The position numbers and the translations under genes are program-made. Positions 53,731-62,043 of a stretch of DNA of 64,000 nucleotides are shown one piece after another. Every line of letters begins with the position of its first letter. The first letter of the stretch is position 1. Origin of the DNA: Acidaminobacter sp. JC074 (GTDB lineage: Bacteria; Bacillota; Clostridia; Peptostreptococcales; Acidaminobacteraceae); the NCBI RefSeq assembly GCF_022496765.1, contig NZ_VANV01000003.1, positions 24,001 to 88,000 on the forward strand, in the 5' to 3' direction. The notes beneath the pieces were generated by a model, which was given only the letters and a program-made list of their open reading frames with translations, ran no database searches and was not told the DNA's origin.

Positions 53731-54114
53731 ATGTTATTAGCCATAGATATGAATTCTGAAACGCCTATTTACACTCAGTTGTGTAGGCAGATTATAAAGG
53801 CCATAGCAACTAAGGAGTTACAAGAAGGAGATGAGTTACCTTCAGTCAGGTCTTTAGCAGCAGATATCGGCGTCAATTTGCACACCGTTAACAAGGCCTA
53901 CAATATTCTAAAGGCTGATGGTTTTTTAGTTGTCAATAGAAGAAAAGGGGTTGTAGTCAGTCCTTCAACGGGGTATACGTACAATGAAAATTACTTGCAG
54001 GCTTTAAAGAATGAACTAGAAAGTGTGGTCATTGAAGCTTTAGCGAGACATGTTTCAGATGATCAATTGACTCAGATGGTTCATGAAATTGTACAAGAAG
54101 TGAGAGGTGACTAA
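53731..54114 (+). CDS. GntR-family regulator, YtrA subfamily
   Basis: A 127-residue repressor. The N-terminal GntR winged helix 'TPIYTQLCRQIIKAIATKEL' and 'SVRSLAADIGVNLHTVNKAY' is followed by the short helical YtrA-type C-terminus, which lacks a large effector domain. It has AAGGAGG. It is expected to bind the operator palindromes at its own and the ABC promoters. The gene lies downstream of the transporter it probably represses, with its own promoter. Confidence 0.92.
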   Translation: MLLAIDMNSETPIYTQLCRQIIKAIATKELQEGDELPSVRSLAADIGVNLHTVNKAYNILKADGFLVVNRRKGVVVSPSTGYTYNENYLQALKNELESVVIEALARHVSDDQLTQMVHEIVQEVRGD

Positions 54115-54115
54115 T

Positions 54116-55165
54116 ATGGCAGAAATAACATTTATTATTGTACAAGTGGTAATGCTTTTATCTTTTCTAATGTTACCTTATATCTCAAGGAAAGATGTTA
54201 TGTTTGGTGTTACTATGCCAACGAGTGCCTTTAAGGATGAAGCGGTTGTAAGTATAAGAAAAAGATTTCTTATCTTGTCTTTTATATTTGGTCTTATCAT
54301 GATTGTTTTGCAGTGGACCAACAACCATGAAAAGTTCCTTTTGATGATGCTTCCTGTTACCATTGTGGGTTACTCAGCAGTCTATGTGTATGCCTACAAC
54401 TTAATGAAGCAGTTAAAAAAATCAAAAGATTATAAGGTGGTATCAACAAAAACAGTTATAGATACCAAGTTCAGATCAAGAGGCATAACAGTGCCAGGTA
54501 AATGGTATCTAGCTTATCTTGTGATTTTTATCATAAGCGCACTTGTGTCAGCCTTTAAATATGATTCACTACCTGACTTGCTTGTCATTCAAACCAATTC
54601 TTCTGGTCAGGATATGATGGCTAAAGGACCAGCAATACTCTATCTTTTAGGTATGCAAGTCTTTGTTTATCTTCTTATGATTGGCGTTCAATATGCTATT
54701 AAACATGCTAAGCAGGAGCTGTCCAATCAAGACACACAAGCTTCAATTAAAAGAAATGTAAACTTTAGATACAGATTTTCTGTTATTTTATACGTCATGG
54801 GCCTCTTGATGGGGATTACTTTTTTAATGACCCTATTCTTTACATTAGGGATTATTATAGATGCAAAACTTTTACTTGCGGCAACCTTAATCTTAACTTT
54901 CATACCAGTTGTCATAATACTTATATACTCTTTGAAGTACAGACAAGACGGGTCAAAAGATGCTGATGAATCAGACTTTATAGAAAAAGATGATGATCGG
55001 TTTTGGAAATTAGGTATGTTTTATTTCAACAAGAATGATCCTTCAATAATTGTTGCCAAAAGAGCAGGCATTGGTTGGACCATTAATCATAGTAGGTGGC
55101 AGGCATGGGCATTTTATGTGATTGTCATTGCCACCATCATCCTTGCCATCTATTTTGGAGGTTAA
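54116..55165 (+). CDS. Membrane protein with DUF1648/DUF5808-like domains
   Basis: A 349-residue protein with about eight TM helices. The early segment 'YISRKDVMFGVTMPTSAFKD' is seen in DUF1648-related sensors, and the C-terminal 'DDRFWKLGMFYFNKNDPSII' with 'RAGIGWTINHSRWQAWAFY' matches DUF5808. Such proteins are commonly encoded directly after YtrA-type GntR genes (as ytrA/SdpI-like partners) and may sense membrane or antibiotic stress. The ATG at 54116 follows GAGGTGA and starts right after the GntR stop. Function unknown. Confidence 0.82.
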   Translation: MAEITFIIVQVVMLLSFLMLPYISRKDVMFGVTMPTSAFKDEAVVSIRKRFLILSFIFGLIMIVLQWTNNHEKFLLMMLPVTIVGYSAVYVYAYNLMKQLKKSKDYKVVSTKTVIDTKFRSRGITVPGKWYLAYLVIFIISALVSAFKYDSLPDLLVIQTNSSGQDMMAKGPAILYLLGMQVFVYLLMIGVQYAIKHAKQELSNQDTQASIKRNVNFRYRFSVILYVMGLLMGITFLMTLFFTLGIIIDAKLLLAATLILTFIPVVIILIYSLKYRQDGSKDADESDFIEKDDDRFWKLGMFYFNKNDPSIIVAKRAGIGWTINHSRWQAWAFYVIVIATIILAIYFGG

Positions 55166-55166
55166 A

Positions 55167-56810
55167 ATGAAAAAAATTATAGTATTCTTATGCGTGTTAC
55201 TTCTTGTCTCTTGTGGACCGAAGACAGTAGATACAGACGCGCCCTTTGACGGGGTGGATATAGAAACTGTATCCAATGACTTTAATGAACTTTTAAAAAT
55301 GGGAGACTTTGAAGGCATGAAGTCATTTGACTATACAGATGATTTACAAGCTTATTTAGACAAGAACTCAATGGAAGCTATTTTTGATCAGTTAGGTGTC
55401 GGACCTGTTATTAAACAGTATGAGACTGTAAAATCATTGACAGATGGCTATACGATTTTTACAACACCGACGGAATTTGAAAATGCCTCATACAATGTCA
55501 ACTTGGTATTTGATGTTCAAGGTAAGATTGGTGGTATAAATGTTGCTGAATTTACTGGGACTAATCAAGCGGCAGATATTGATTTAGAAGGATTGGCCTT
55601 AAGTCATCATCAGGCTTTTGCAGATGGTGATGTAGAAAAACTTGAAAAAGAATTTTCATATACAGGTCAAATGAAAGAAGCCATTAAACAAGGTCTGTTT
55701 TCAAGTCAGGCGACTTCTGAAGCATATGGCCAACTTAAGGCCGTAAAAGAATCATTTTCTTTTACAACTTCTGGCTATACCATTGTAAGTACACCTGTGG
55801 TTTATGAAAAAAAGTCCTTTAATTATGATCTTGCCTTTGACGACAAAGGAAATATTGCCGGTTTAAGTTTTTCAGATTTTGCAGAAAAGACAGAAGAACT
55901 AGACGATACGCATGTTCAAGAAGTCCCATTAGATGCAGAGGTCAATGGCATGACACTGCCAGGCATTTTGACGCTTCCTACAAGCGGTGAGGATTTTCCA
56001 GTGGTTATCCTTGTACACGGCTCAGGCGCTTCTGATAAGGATGAAACCATTATGGGTAATAAACCCTTTAAGGACATAGCATGGGGCCTAGCTGAAAGAG
56101 GTATCGCCTCATACAGATATGATAAGTCAACTTATGCTGCACCAGAAAGATTTGCTTCAATGACGGAAATGACTTTGATGGATGAAACCGTCAACGACGC
56201 AGTTGAAATATTTGACGTAATTTCTAAAAGAGAAGAGATTAACTCTGACGCTATATTTGTTTTAGGTCATTCTCTTGGTGGACATGCCATCCCTTTGATT
56301 GCAGAAAAGACAAATGCCAAAGGCTATATTATCGCTGCGGGCAATGTAAGGGCCCTTCATGAGATGATGTTAGAACAAGTGACTTACATTTTAAACATAG
56401 ATGATGTTATTACAGAGGATGAAAAGGCTTATATAGATACCTTTGAGACCGATGTAGAAAAGGTAAGAAATTTAGATGAAATGAAAGAGGATGAGGCTGT
56501 ACTTGGCGCTTACAAAGCCTACTGGGCTTTCTTAGAAGCTTATAAGCCGCTTGAAGTGGCTATGGCTATAGACGCGCGAGTACTTGTCCTTCAAGGAGAA
56601 AGAGATTATCAGGTGACTATAGAAGATTATAAGCTATGGTTAAATCAGTTTTCATCTGATGACAAATGGACATTCAACTTGTATCCAACACTTAATCATC
56701 TCTTGATGCCAGGTGAGGGAAAAGCTACAAATGAGGAGTACAAGAAGCAGAACCATGTATCGGAAAATCTAATAGAGGACATTGCAAATTGGATTAAAGG
56801 TGGTTTATAA
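55167..56810 (+). CDS. Lipoprotein: two DUF3887 repeats plus alpha/beta hydrolase
   Basis: A 547-residue lipoprotein. Signal peptide 'MKKIIVFLCVLLLVSC' ends in a lipobox L-V-S-C at Cys16. Two DUF3887-like repeats follow (residues ~35-130 and ~140-245, each with 'YTIxxTPxxxE(N/K)xSxN' patterns). The C-terminal alpha/beta hydrolase has the oxyanion 'VILVHGSGASDKDETI', the nucleophile 'VLGHSLGGHAIP' (Ser), 'VLVLQGERDYQV' (Asp) and 'LNHLLMPG' (His). It is extracytoplasmic, an esterase or peptidase of unknown substrate. The GGAGGT site is one base after the membrane-protein stop. It fits the same transcript as the GntR. Confidence 0.9.
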   Translation: MKKIIVFLCVLLLVSCGPKTVDTDAPFDGVDIETVSNDFNELLKMGDFEGMKSFDYTDDLQAYLDKNSMEAIFDQLGVGPVIKQYETVKSLTDGYTIFTTPTEFENASYNVNLVFDVQGKIGGINVAEFTGTNQAADIDLEGLALSHHQAFADGDVEKLEKEFSYTGQMKEAIKQGLFSSQATSEAYGQLKAVKESFSFTTSGYTIVSTPVVYEKKSFNYDLAFDDKGNIAGLSFSDFAEKTEELDDTHVQEVPLDAEVNGMTLPGILTLPTSGEDFPVVILVHGSGASDKDETIMGNKPFKDIAWGLAERGIASYRYDKSTYAAPERFASMTEMTLMDETVNDAVEIFDVISKREEINSDAIFVLGHSLGGHAIPLIAEKTNAKGYIIAAGNVRALHEMMLEQVTYILNIDDVITEDEKAYIDTFETDVEKVRNLDEMKEDEAVLGAYKAYWAFLEAYKPLEVAMAIDARVLVLQGERDYQVTIEDYKLWLNQFSSDDKWTFNLYPTLNHLLMPGEGKATNEEYKKQNHVSENLIEDIANWIKGGL

Positions 56811-56823
56811 TACCACCTTTTGT
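56796..56823 (+). terminator. Terminator after the hydrolase gene
   Basis: Perfect 9-bp stem AAAGGTGGT/ACCACCTTT around a 7-base loop, then TTG. The stop codon lies in the loop. Confidence 0.8.
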
Positions 56824-56861
56824 TATGTCTTTACATAAATACTGATTTGGTAGTCTTAGTG

Positions 56862-56890
56862 TTGTCTTTTTAATCGTGATTACGTATAAT
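56862..56890 (+). promoter_or_regulatory. Promoter of the GGDEF gene
   Basis: TTGTCT at 56862-56867, a 17-base spacer, and perfect TATAAT at 56885-56890. The 5' leader would be about 13 bases. Confidence 0.72.
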
Positions 56891-56909
56891 GACCTTATTG
56901 GAGGAAATT

Positions 56910-58040
56910 ATGCATCCCTTTTTTAAGACATATATGCGAGCTTTATCACTATTAGGCCTAATGGTAATAGCTTATTTTATACTTATTTCTACTTATCCTT
57001 TACAATTGGATTTATTTCAGGTCGTTTTCTTTGCAATCATAACAGGCACATCAGCACTTGTTGTGATGAACTTTGCAGAAGATAAAACAGTAAGTTTGTA
57101 TTCCACATTTATCATTGTGACTGCATTTTATATGCCAGCGCTTTATACAGTCTGTCTGATACTTATTTCAGATATTGTTTACAAGCTTAAGGTCATTTAT
57201 ATAGATAGAGAACACGATAAGCTTTTGGATTCAAAGTTGGCTTTTAATTTTTTTTCAAAGATTATCATAGTTTGGTTTCTCTATATGATTCAGTCTTTTA
57301 TCCATCATGAATTGATTTACATAGTGAGTGCGACACTTATCTACCATGTCATAAACGTTTCAAGCATCACTTATGTCATAAGGCTCTATACAGGTGATTT
57401 TACAGTAAAAGTCTCTACACTGAGTATGTCTATTAGAGAACTCTTTTATATCGCTACAACCTCTGTGCTTTTGATTTACAGCTACAATGCTTATGGCTAC
57501 ATGGGTATGTTCTTTGTTTTTCTATTCTTGATGTCTTTTGCTGTTTACATCTTAAAGCCTGTGACCCATAAGGCTATGGTGGACCAAATAGAAAAAGATG
57601 CACTGACAGGTTTTAAATCTAGAGGCCTTTTAGACAAGGTGCTCTTTGATAAGGTAAATGAAAAGATTCCATTTACCCTTGTCTTTTTAGATTTTGATAA
57701 GTTTAAGCGTATCAATGATGATTACGGTCATGACTTAGGAGATAAGGTTTTAAAGGATTTTGCTCAAAAGGCCAGCGATAGCTTTTATCTATACGATAAG
57801 TTTTTCCGATTTGGAGGAGATGAGTTCTGCGTGATCGTTGATAGACAAGATGATTTAGACTTGGCAGTGGGATCTTTAGAAGATTTATTTTCGAGTAATG
57901 TCTATAAGGATGCGGAAGTGACGATTCCTTATAGCTTAACGCTAGGCACATTTTCTTACAATGGACAAGATATGAATGTTTCAGATATTATTTCAGAAGT
58001 GAGTAAAAATATGAAGATAAAGAAAGAGGCTTACAATTGA
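56910..58040 (+). CDS. Membrane GGDEF protein (diguanylate cyclase)
   Basis: A 376-residue protein with six TM helices in residues ~5-215 and a C-terminal GGDEF domain. 'DALTGFKSRGLLDKVLFDKV' opens it, 'VFLDFDKFKRINDDYGHDLG' is the metal-binding block, and 'FRFGGDEFCVIVDR' is the active-site motif, an intact GGDEF at residues 302-306. No RxxD inhibitory site is evident just before it. It would make c-di-GMP from two GTP in response to a membrane signal. The ATG at 56910 follows TTGGAGG. The window also encodes an HD-GYP. No PilZ protein was recognised. Confidence 0.93.
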   Translation: MHPFFKTYMRALSLLGLMVIAYFILISTYPLQLDLFQVVFFAIITGTSALVVMNFAEDKTVSLYSTFIIVTAFYMPALYTVCLILISDIVYKLKVIYIDREHDKLLDSKLAFNFFSKIIIVWFLYMIQSFIHHELIYIVSATLIYHVINVSSITYVIRLYTGDFTVKVSTLSMSIRELFYIATTSVLLIYSYNAYGYMGMFFVFLFLMSFAVYILKPVTHKAMVDQIEKDALTGFKSRGLLDKVLFDKVNEKIPFTLVFLDFDKFKRINDDYGHDLGDKVLKDFAQKASDSFYLYDKFFRFGGDEFCVIVDRQDDLDLAVGSLEDLFSSNVYKDAEVTIPYSLTLGTFSYNGQDMNVSDIISEVSKNMKIKKEAYN

Positions 58041-58049
58041 AGCCTCTTT
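58021..58049. terminator. Bidirectional terminator between GGDEF and dac genes
   Basis: Stem AAGAGGCTT/AAGCCTCTT with a short loop, flanked by A and T runs. It includes both convergent stop codons; the coding ends overlap by ten bases. Confidence 0.85.
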
Positions 58050-59338
58050 TTACGTTTCCTTAAGTTGTATGTTGTGATGATGGCTCTGTAGATGATAAAT
58101 GAGATTAAGAGCTTGAACAAGATGCCCATATAATAACCCATATCTACTGCATCGTTTTCATCTTTTTTTATAAGGCTGAATTCTGATTCCGCTAGTAAGC
58201 TGTCACCAGAAACGGCATATTCTGAGATAATAGGTGTGCTTGCAAGTTCAATGTTGTTGTAATTGTAAGTCACTTTTCCTAGAATTTGATTTTCTGCTAT
58301 AGGTGCTTTGATATCGCTGTCGATATAAACCAGTCTTTCAATTTGACTTAAATCAATGGTCTTGTTTAACATCATGGTAAGATTGTCCTGGGCCACTAAG
58401 TTGACTGTTATGTTGCCTGCACCTTCGAGTTGAACGGTTTGAATAAAGGCGCCATCAGATACAAAGGTATGACGCACAAAATTTTCAAAGCCATAGTCTA
58501 GTAATGTTCTTGAATCCACATAGAGTGAATTGTCGCCATTGGATCTCAGTACAACAGATATAAACCTTTGGTTACCGATCTTTGCTGAAGATACCAGGCA
58601 ATTACCAGCTTCTGGTGTATAGCCTGTTTTAATACCATCGACTATATCGTATTCTATTGAGATTCTCTCACCCTTATAATTCATTTTGTTGTTGCTCTTA
58701 GCACCTAAAAAGGCATTTGTATTTCTTAAGTAGTTTCTCTCATCCTGCTTTTCTGTCTCAGGAATGGTATAAGATTTGGTCTGTACCATTTGTCTTAAGG
58801 TTTCATTTTGCATGGCATTTTGAGCGATTAAGGCCAAGTCTCTTGCCGTAGAGTAGTGGTCATTATCATGTAGGCCATTAGGATTTGTAAAATTAGAATT
58901 TACAGCGCCCACTTGCTTGGCTCTTTGATTCATAACTTCACAAAAGGCTTCTACACTGCCTGAGTGATAAACAGCCAGGGCATAAGCAGCATCGTTTGCA
59001 GATTCAACAAGTGTTGCATAAAGCAGTTGTTCGACAGTCAGTTTCTCATCCTTTATAACATAGATTCTCTTACCGTCTATGAAAGGTGATTTGTCATCTA
59101 TTGTCACCACTTCATCGAGTGCATGATTTTCTAGAATGATAAGAGCAGTGAGTATCTTTGTCGTTGAGGCGGGATACATTTTTTTATCTGGATCTTTTTC
59201 AAATAATACCTGGCCTGTTAGTTCATCTATAAGAATGGCTGATTCGCCAACAATTTGTCCTGAGTCTAGTGTTTCTGCTACTGCAAAGTTTTGTAGAACC
59301 AGTAGCATGATGCATAAAAATATGATTAGTTTTTTCAT
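58031..59338 (-). CDS. D-alanyl-D-alanine carboxypeptidase (low-MW PBP)
   Basis: A 435-residue PBP5-type enzyme. The signal peptide (residues 1-21, 'MKKLIIFLCIMLLVLQNFAV' then A) is followed by an S11 peptidase domain with S58-T-T-K61 in 'YPASTTKILTA', S-x-N in 'LVESANDAAYALA', and K-T-G in 'VDGIKTGYTPEAG'. A C-terminal membrane helix 'FKLLISFIIYRAIITTY' and a basic end form the anchor. It trims D-Ala from pentapeptides. The start is the ATG at 59338 with TGGAGG upstream, eight codons inside a longer frame. Confidence 0.95.
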   Translation of the reverse strand: MKKLIIFLCIMLLVLQNFAVAETLDSGQIVGESAILIDELTGQVLFEKDPDKKMYPASTTKILTALIILENHALDEVVTIDDKSPFIDGKRIYVIKDEKLTVEQLLYATLVESANDAAYALAVYHSGSVEAFCEVMNQRAKQVGAVNSNFTNPNGLHDNDHYSTARDLALIAQNAMQNETLRQMVQTKSYTIPETEKQDERNYLRNTNAFLGAKSNNKMNYKGERISIEYDIVDGIKTGYTPEAGNCLVSSAKIGNQRFISVVLRSNGDNSLYVDSRTLLDYGFENFVRHTFVSDGAFIQTVQLEGAGNITVNLVAQDNLTMMLNKTIDLSQIERLVYIDSDIKAPIAENQILGKVTYNYNNIELASTPIISEYAVSGDSLLAESEFSLIKKDENDAVDMGYYMGILFKLLISFIIYRAIITTYNLRKRKKRLQL

Positions 59339-59358
59339 TAATTCCTCCAAAAAAGTAT

Positions 59359-59390
59359 ACAACCCATTATATCAAAAAATGGGTTGTTTG
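59359..59390 (-). promoter_or_regulatory. Terminator-like hairpin with embedded -10 element
   Basis: Perfect 9-bp inverted repeat ACAACCCAT (59359-59367) / ATGGGTTGT (59379-59387) between the YitT gene and the downstream carboxypeptidase gene. Read on the minus strand it lacks a strong trailing T run immediately after the stem (GTATAC then TTTTTT), and its loop region contains TATAAT. It may terminate yitT transcription and also start the next transcript. Confidence 0.45.
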
Positions 59391-59394
59391 AACA

Positions 59395-60237
59395 CTATTC
59401 AGATTTAAAACCTTCTCCAATAACTTCTTTTACATTGGCTACTGTTAAAAAGGCATTGTCGTCGATGGCTTTTACATAAGCCTTTATTTTTATGAACTGC
59501 CTTCTGTTGAGTACAGTTGAGATAATGGTTACTTCTTTTCCTGCATAAGCACCTTCAGCCTTAAAGATGGTAGCACCTCTGTCAAGTTCATTGATGATGT
59601 ATTTACGGATATCTTCCGTCTTAGAACTGATGATTCTTACATTGATTTTATTGTTCATACCTTCTATGAGATTATCAATTAAAAAGGCATTCATAATAAC
59701 ACCGAACATGGCATAAAGGCCAGGTTGTAGACCGTATATCTTCATGGCAAATAATACGATTAAAAAATCTGCCATCAGAAGACTTTTACCAATGTCAAAG
59801 TTAAAAAACCTGTTGATGATCTTTGCAATAATGTCTGTCCCACCCGTAGATGCATTCTGGTTAAATACGATAGCCAAACCGATACCGCCGATAAATATAC
59901 CGAAGAAGAGGTTTAGAAATGTGTCTTCAACAACAGGACCGTTTAGTGGTGCTAGTTTTTCAAATAGCCAGATCATACCAGATAATGAAAAAGAGGCATA
60001 AATGGTTTTAGCACCAAACTGTCTACCAATGAGTAAAAAACCCATGATAAATAAGACAACATTTGAAATCATCATGACCCCACCGATTGAAAGTCCAGGA
60101 AATACCCTGTTAATAATCATAGAAAAACCTGTGATGCCACCTACCGCTAAATCTGCTGGTATAAGAAAAACACATAAGCCAAATGTTAAAATAAGTGTTC
60201 CGAGTGTTACTATCAAATAATCTTTTATAATTTTCAT
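59395..60237 (-). CDS. YitT family membrane protein
   Basis: A 280-residue protein with about five to six TM helices of the YitT/DUF161 family ('YLIVTLGTLILTFGLCVFLI', 'DLAVGGITGFSMIINRVFPG', 'FNQNASTGGTDIIAKIINRF') and a C-terminal DUF2179 domain ('YIINELDRGATIFKAEGAYA', 'ITTVLNRRQFIKIKAYVKAI'-like). The function is unknown; it may be a transporter. The ATG at 60237 has GGAGG on the minus strand. Confidence 0.92.
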   Translation of the reverse strand: MKIIKDYLIVTLGTLILTFGLCVFLIPADLAVGGITGFSMIINRVFPGLSIGGVMMISNVVLFIMGFLLIGRQFGAKTIYASFSLSGMIWLFEKLAPLNGPVVEDTFLNLFFGIFIGGIGLAIVFNQNASTGGTDIIAKIINRFFNFDIGKSLLMADFLIVLFAMKIYGLQPGLYAMFGVIMNAFLIDNLIEGMNNKINVRIISSKTEDIRKYIINELDRGATIFKAEGAYAGKEVTIISTVLNRRQFIKIKAYVKAIDDNAFLTVANVKEVIGEGFKSE

Positions 60238-60378
60238 GTTTCCTCCTTTAGCCCAATGACATCTATATTAATAATCTTTACCCAAGAAGTCAAGTATCTA
60301 AATTTTAAGTTTCTGAAATGAAAGCTTGTTTTCGTATTGAGGAGTTATATGGTATTATAAGGAAAAGGAGGCGTTATA

Positions 60379-60906
60379 ATGAAAATGAAGAAAGAATTGA
60401 TTGGATTCTGCTTGGTTCTGATCATATTTGTGGTATTGTTTGTCGTAAATAGAGAAGTTAAAGTCGATGTAAAGGGGACGCCCATTCAAGTATCAGGAGA
60501 AATCTCTGTAAAAACCTTAAAGGTTTATATTTCTGGTGAAGTCTTAAAGCCTGGCGTTTATGAACTCCAAAAGGATGACCGATTGGATAAGCTGGTTGAA
60601 CTGGCGGGTGGCTTTACAGATAATGCAGATACGACAGGGGTCAACTTGGCTAAAATCCTAAAAGATGGAGAGATGGTGACCATCTATCCTTTAGGCGATC
60701 AGGTGACTTATGTGGGGATAGACATCTTTAATAAGGGAGACAAGGATCTACTGGAGTCAATTGATGGCATCGGTCAGGTGCTGGCAGAAAGGATCATTGA
60801 TTATAGGGAAAAACATGGTTTTTTTTCAACCATGGAGGACCTTTTGAATGTGGATGGCATTGGTAATCAGAAGTTAAAGACCATTCAAGCTGGACTCATG
60901 GATTAA
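60379..60906 (+). CDS. comEA: ComEA-family helix-hairpin-helix DNA-binding protein
   Basis: A 175-residue protein with an N-terminal TM anchor (residues ~5-24), a SLBB domain ('LKVYISGEVLKPGVYELQKD', 'LDKLVELAGGFTDNADTTGV') and a C-terminal (HhH)2 domain ('LLESIDGIGQVLAERIIDYR', 'MEDLLNVDGIGNQKLKTI'). ComEA binds incoming DNA at the membrane during transformation. comEC is not adjacent. The ATG has AAAGGAGG. It may also be a general DNA-binding surface protein. It lies 66 bases before selD. Confidence 0.9.
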   Translation: MKMKKELIGFCLVLIIFVVLFVVNREVKVDVKGTPIQVSGEISVKTLKVYISGEVLKPGVYELQKDDRLDKLVELAGGFTDNADTTGVNLAKILKDGEMVTIYPLGDQVTYVGIDIFNKGDKDLLESIDGIGQVLAERIIDYREKHGFFSTMEDLLNVDGIGNQKLKTIQAGLMD

Positions 60907-60972
60907 ATCTTTCTAAAGAGGTTTAATATTTGTAGAAATGGTGGTAAACTCATACTAGAAAGTGAGGATGCT

Positions 60973-62010
60973 ATGGAAAAAGAAATAAAATTGACCAACC
61001 TTGTAAAAGCTGCTGGTTGAGCGGCTAAGATTGGTCCTGAGACCTTAGCACAAGTTTTGTGTGAATTACCTAAATTTGAAAGCGATCGTTTGATAGTCGG
61101 TTTAGAGACGTCAGATGATGCTGCTGTATATAAAATGAATGATGAACAAGCTATCATCCAAACGCTTGATTTTTTTACACCGATTGTAGATGACCCATAT
61201 ATGTTTGGACAAATTGCAGCAGCAAACTCTTTGAGTGATGTTTATGCCATGGGTGGTACGCCAACCATTGCTTTAAACATTGTTACATTCCCTGATTGTT
61301 TAGATCCGTCTGTTTTAACAGAAATTCTTAAGGGCGGTGCAGATAAAGTTAAAGAAGCAGGAGCGATTTTAGTAGGTGGACATACAGTAAGTGATGATGA
61401 ACCTAAATACGGTTTATCTGTCACTGGTATTGTACATCCTGATAAGGTACTTGCTAACTCAACTGCAAAGCCTGGTGATGTGCTGATACTGACCAAGCCT
61501 ATAGGAACAGGTATTTTAAATACTGCTATCAAGGCTGAGATGTTATCTGATAGAATGATTCAAGAGGCTACTTTTGTTATGAAAACCCTTAACAAGGTTG
61601 CTGCAGAACCCTTTGACCAAGTGGAAGTACACTCATGTACAGACATCACTGGTTTTGGACTTGCAGGCCATGCTTATGAAATGGCCAAAGGTAGTGAGGT
61701 GACTATTAAACTTAAGTTTGATTCTGTACCAGTTTTAGATGAAGCAATAGACAATGCTAAGATGGGCTTGGTTCCAGCTGGTACTTACAACAATATCAAA
61801 TATATGAAGGATTCTATTTTGATCAATCATGATGAAGATTATGTAACGGATTTGATGTTTGATCCACAAACATCAGGCGGCTTATTGATTTCTTTATCAC
61901 CATCAGATGCAGAAATCTTAATGGCTTATTACAAGGAACATTTACAAACGCCATTTGCTATTGTCGGTGAAGTCGTAGAAAAAGAGGCGCATGCCATTAT
62001 TGTAGACTAA
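60973..62010 (+). CDS. selD: Selenide, water dikinase SelD, selenocysteine-containing
   Basis: A 346-residue enzyme making selenophosphate from selenide and ATP. The true start is the ATG at 60973 (GTGAGG upstream). The frame passes an in-frame TGA at 61018-61020 (residue 16) in '[16 protein letters not shown]', exactly where E. coli SelD has the active-site Cys17 ('GAGCGCK'); the conserved Lys follows. A bacterial SECIS hairpin lies directly downstream. The ATP-grasp-like AIRS domain is intact ('[20 protein letters not shown]', '[20 protein letters not shown]', '[20 protein letters not shown]', 'DPQTSGGLL'). A standard caller would start at the TTG at 61057, losing the active site. Confidence 0.95.
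61018..61049 (+). promoter_or_regulatory. Bacterial SECIS element in selD
   Basis: Starting at the UGA, a hairpin forms: lower stem GCTAA (61024-61028)/TTAGC (61045-61049), a 5' bulge GATT, upper stem GGTC (61033-61036)/GACC (61041-61044), loop CTGA. The bulged U and G-G-U near the apex resemble the SelB-binding features of the E. coli fdhF element. Confidence 0.85.
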
Positions 62011-62033
62011 ATCCAACCCTGTTGGATTTTTTT
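62010..62033 (+). terminator. Terminator after selD
   Basis: Perfect 8-bp stem AATCCAAC/GTTGGATT, loop CCT, then TTTTTT. Confidence 0.88.
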
Positions 62034-62043
62034 AGGAGGTAAT

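Noticed and set aside
61018-61020. The TGA in selD read as a nonsense mutation or frameshift making a pseudogene
   Set aside because: It sits exactly at the active-site Cys codon, the frame is intact on both sides, and a SECIS-like hairpin follows, so Sec insertion is the simpler reading.
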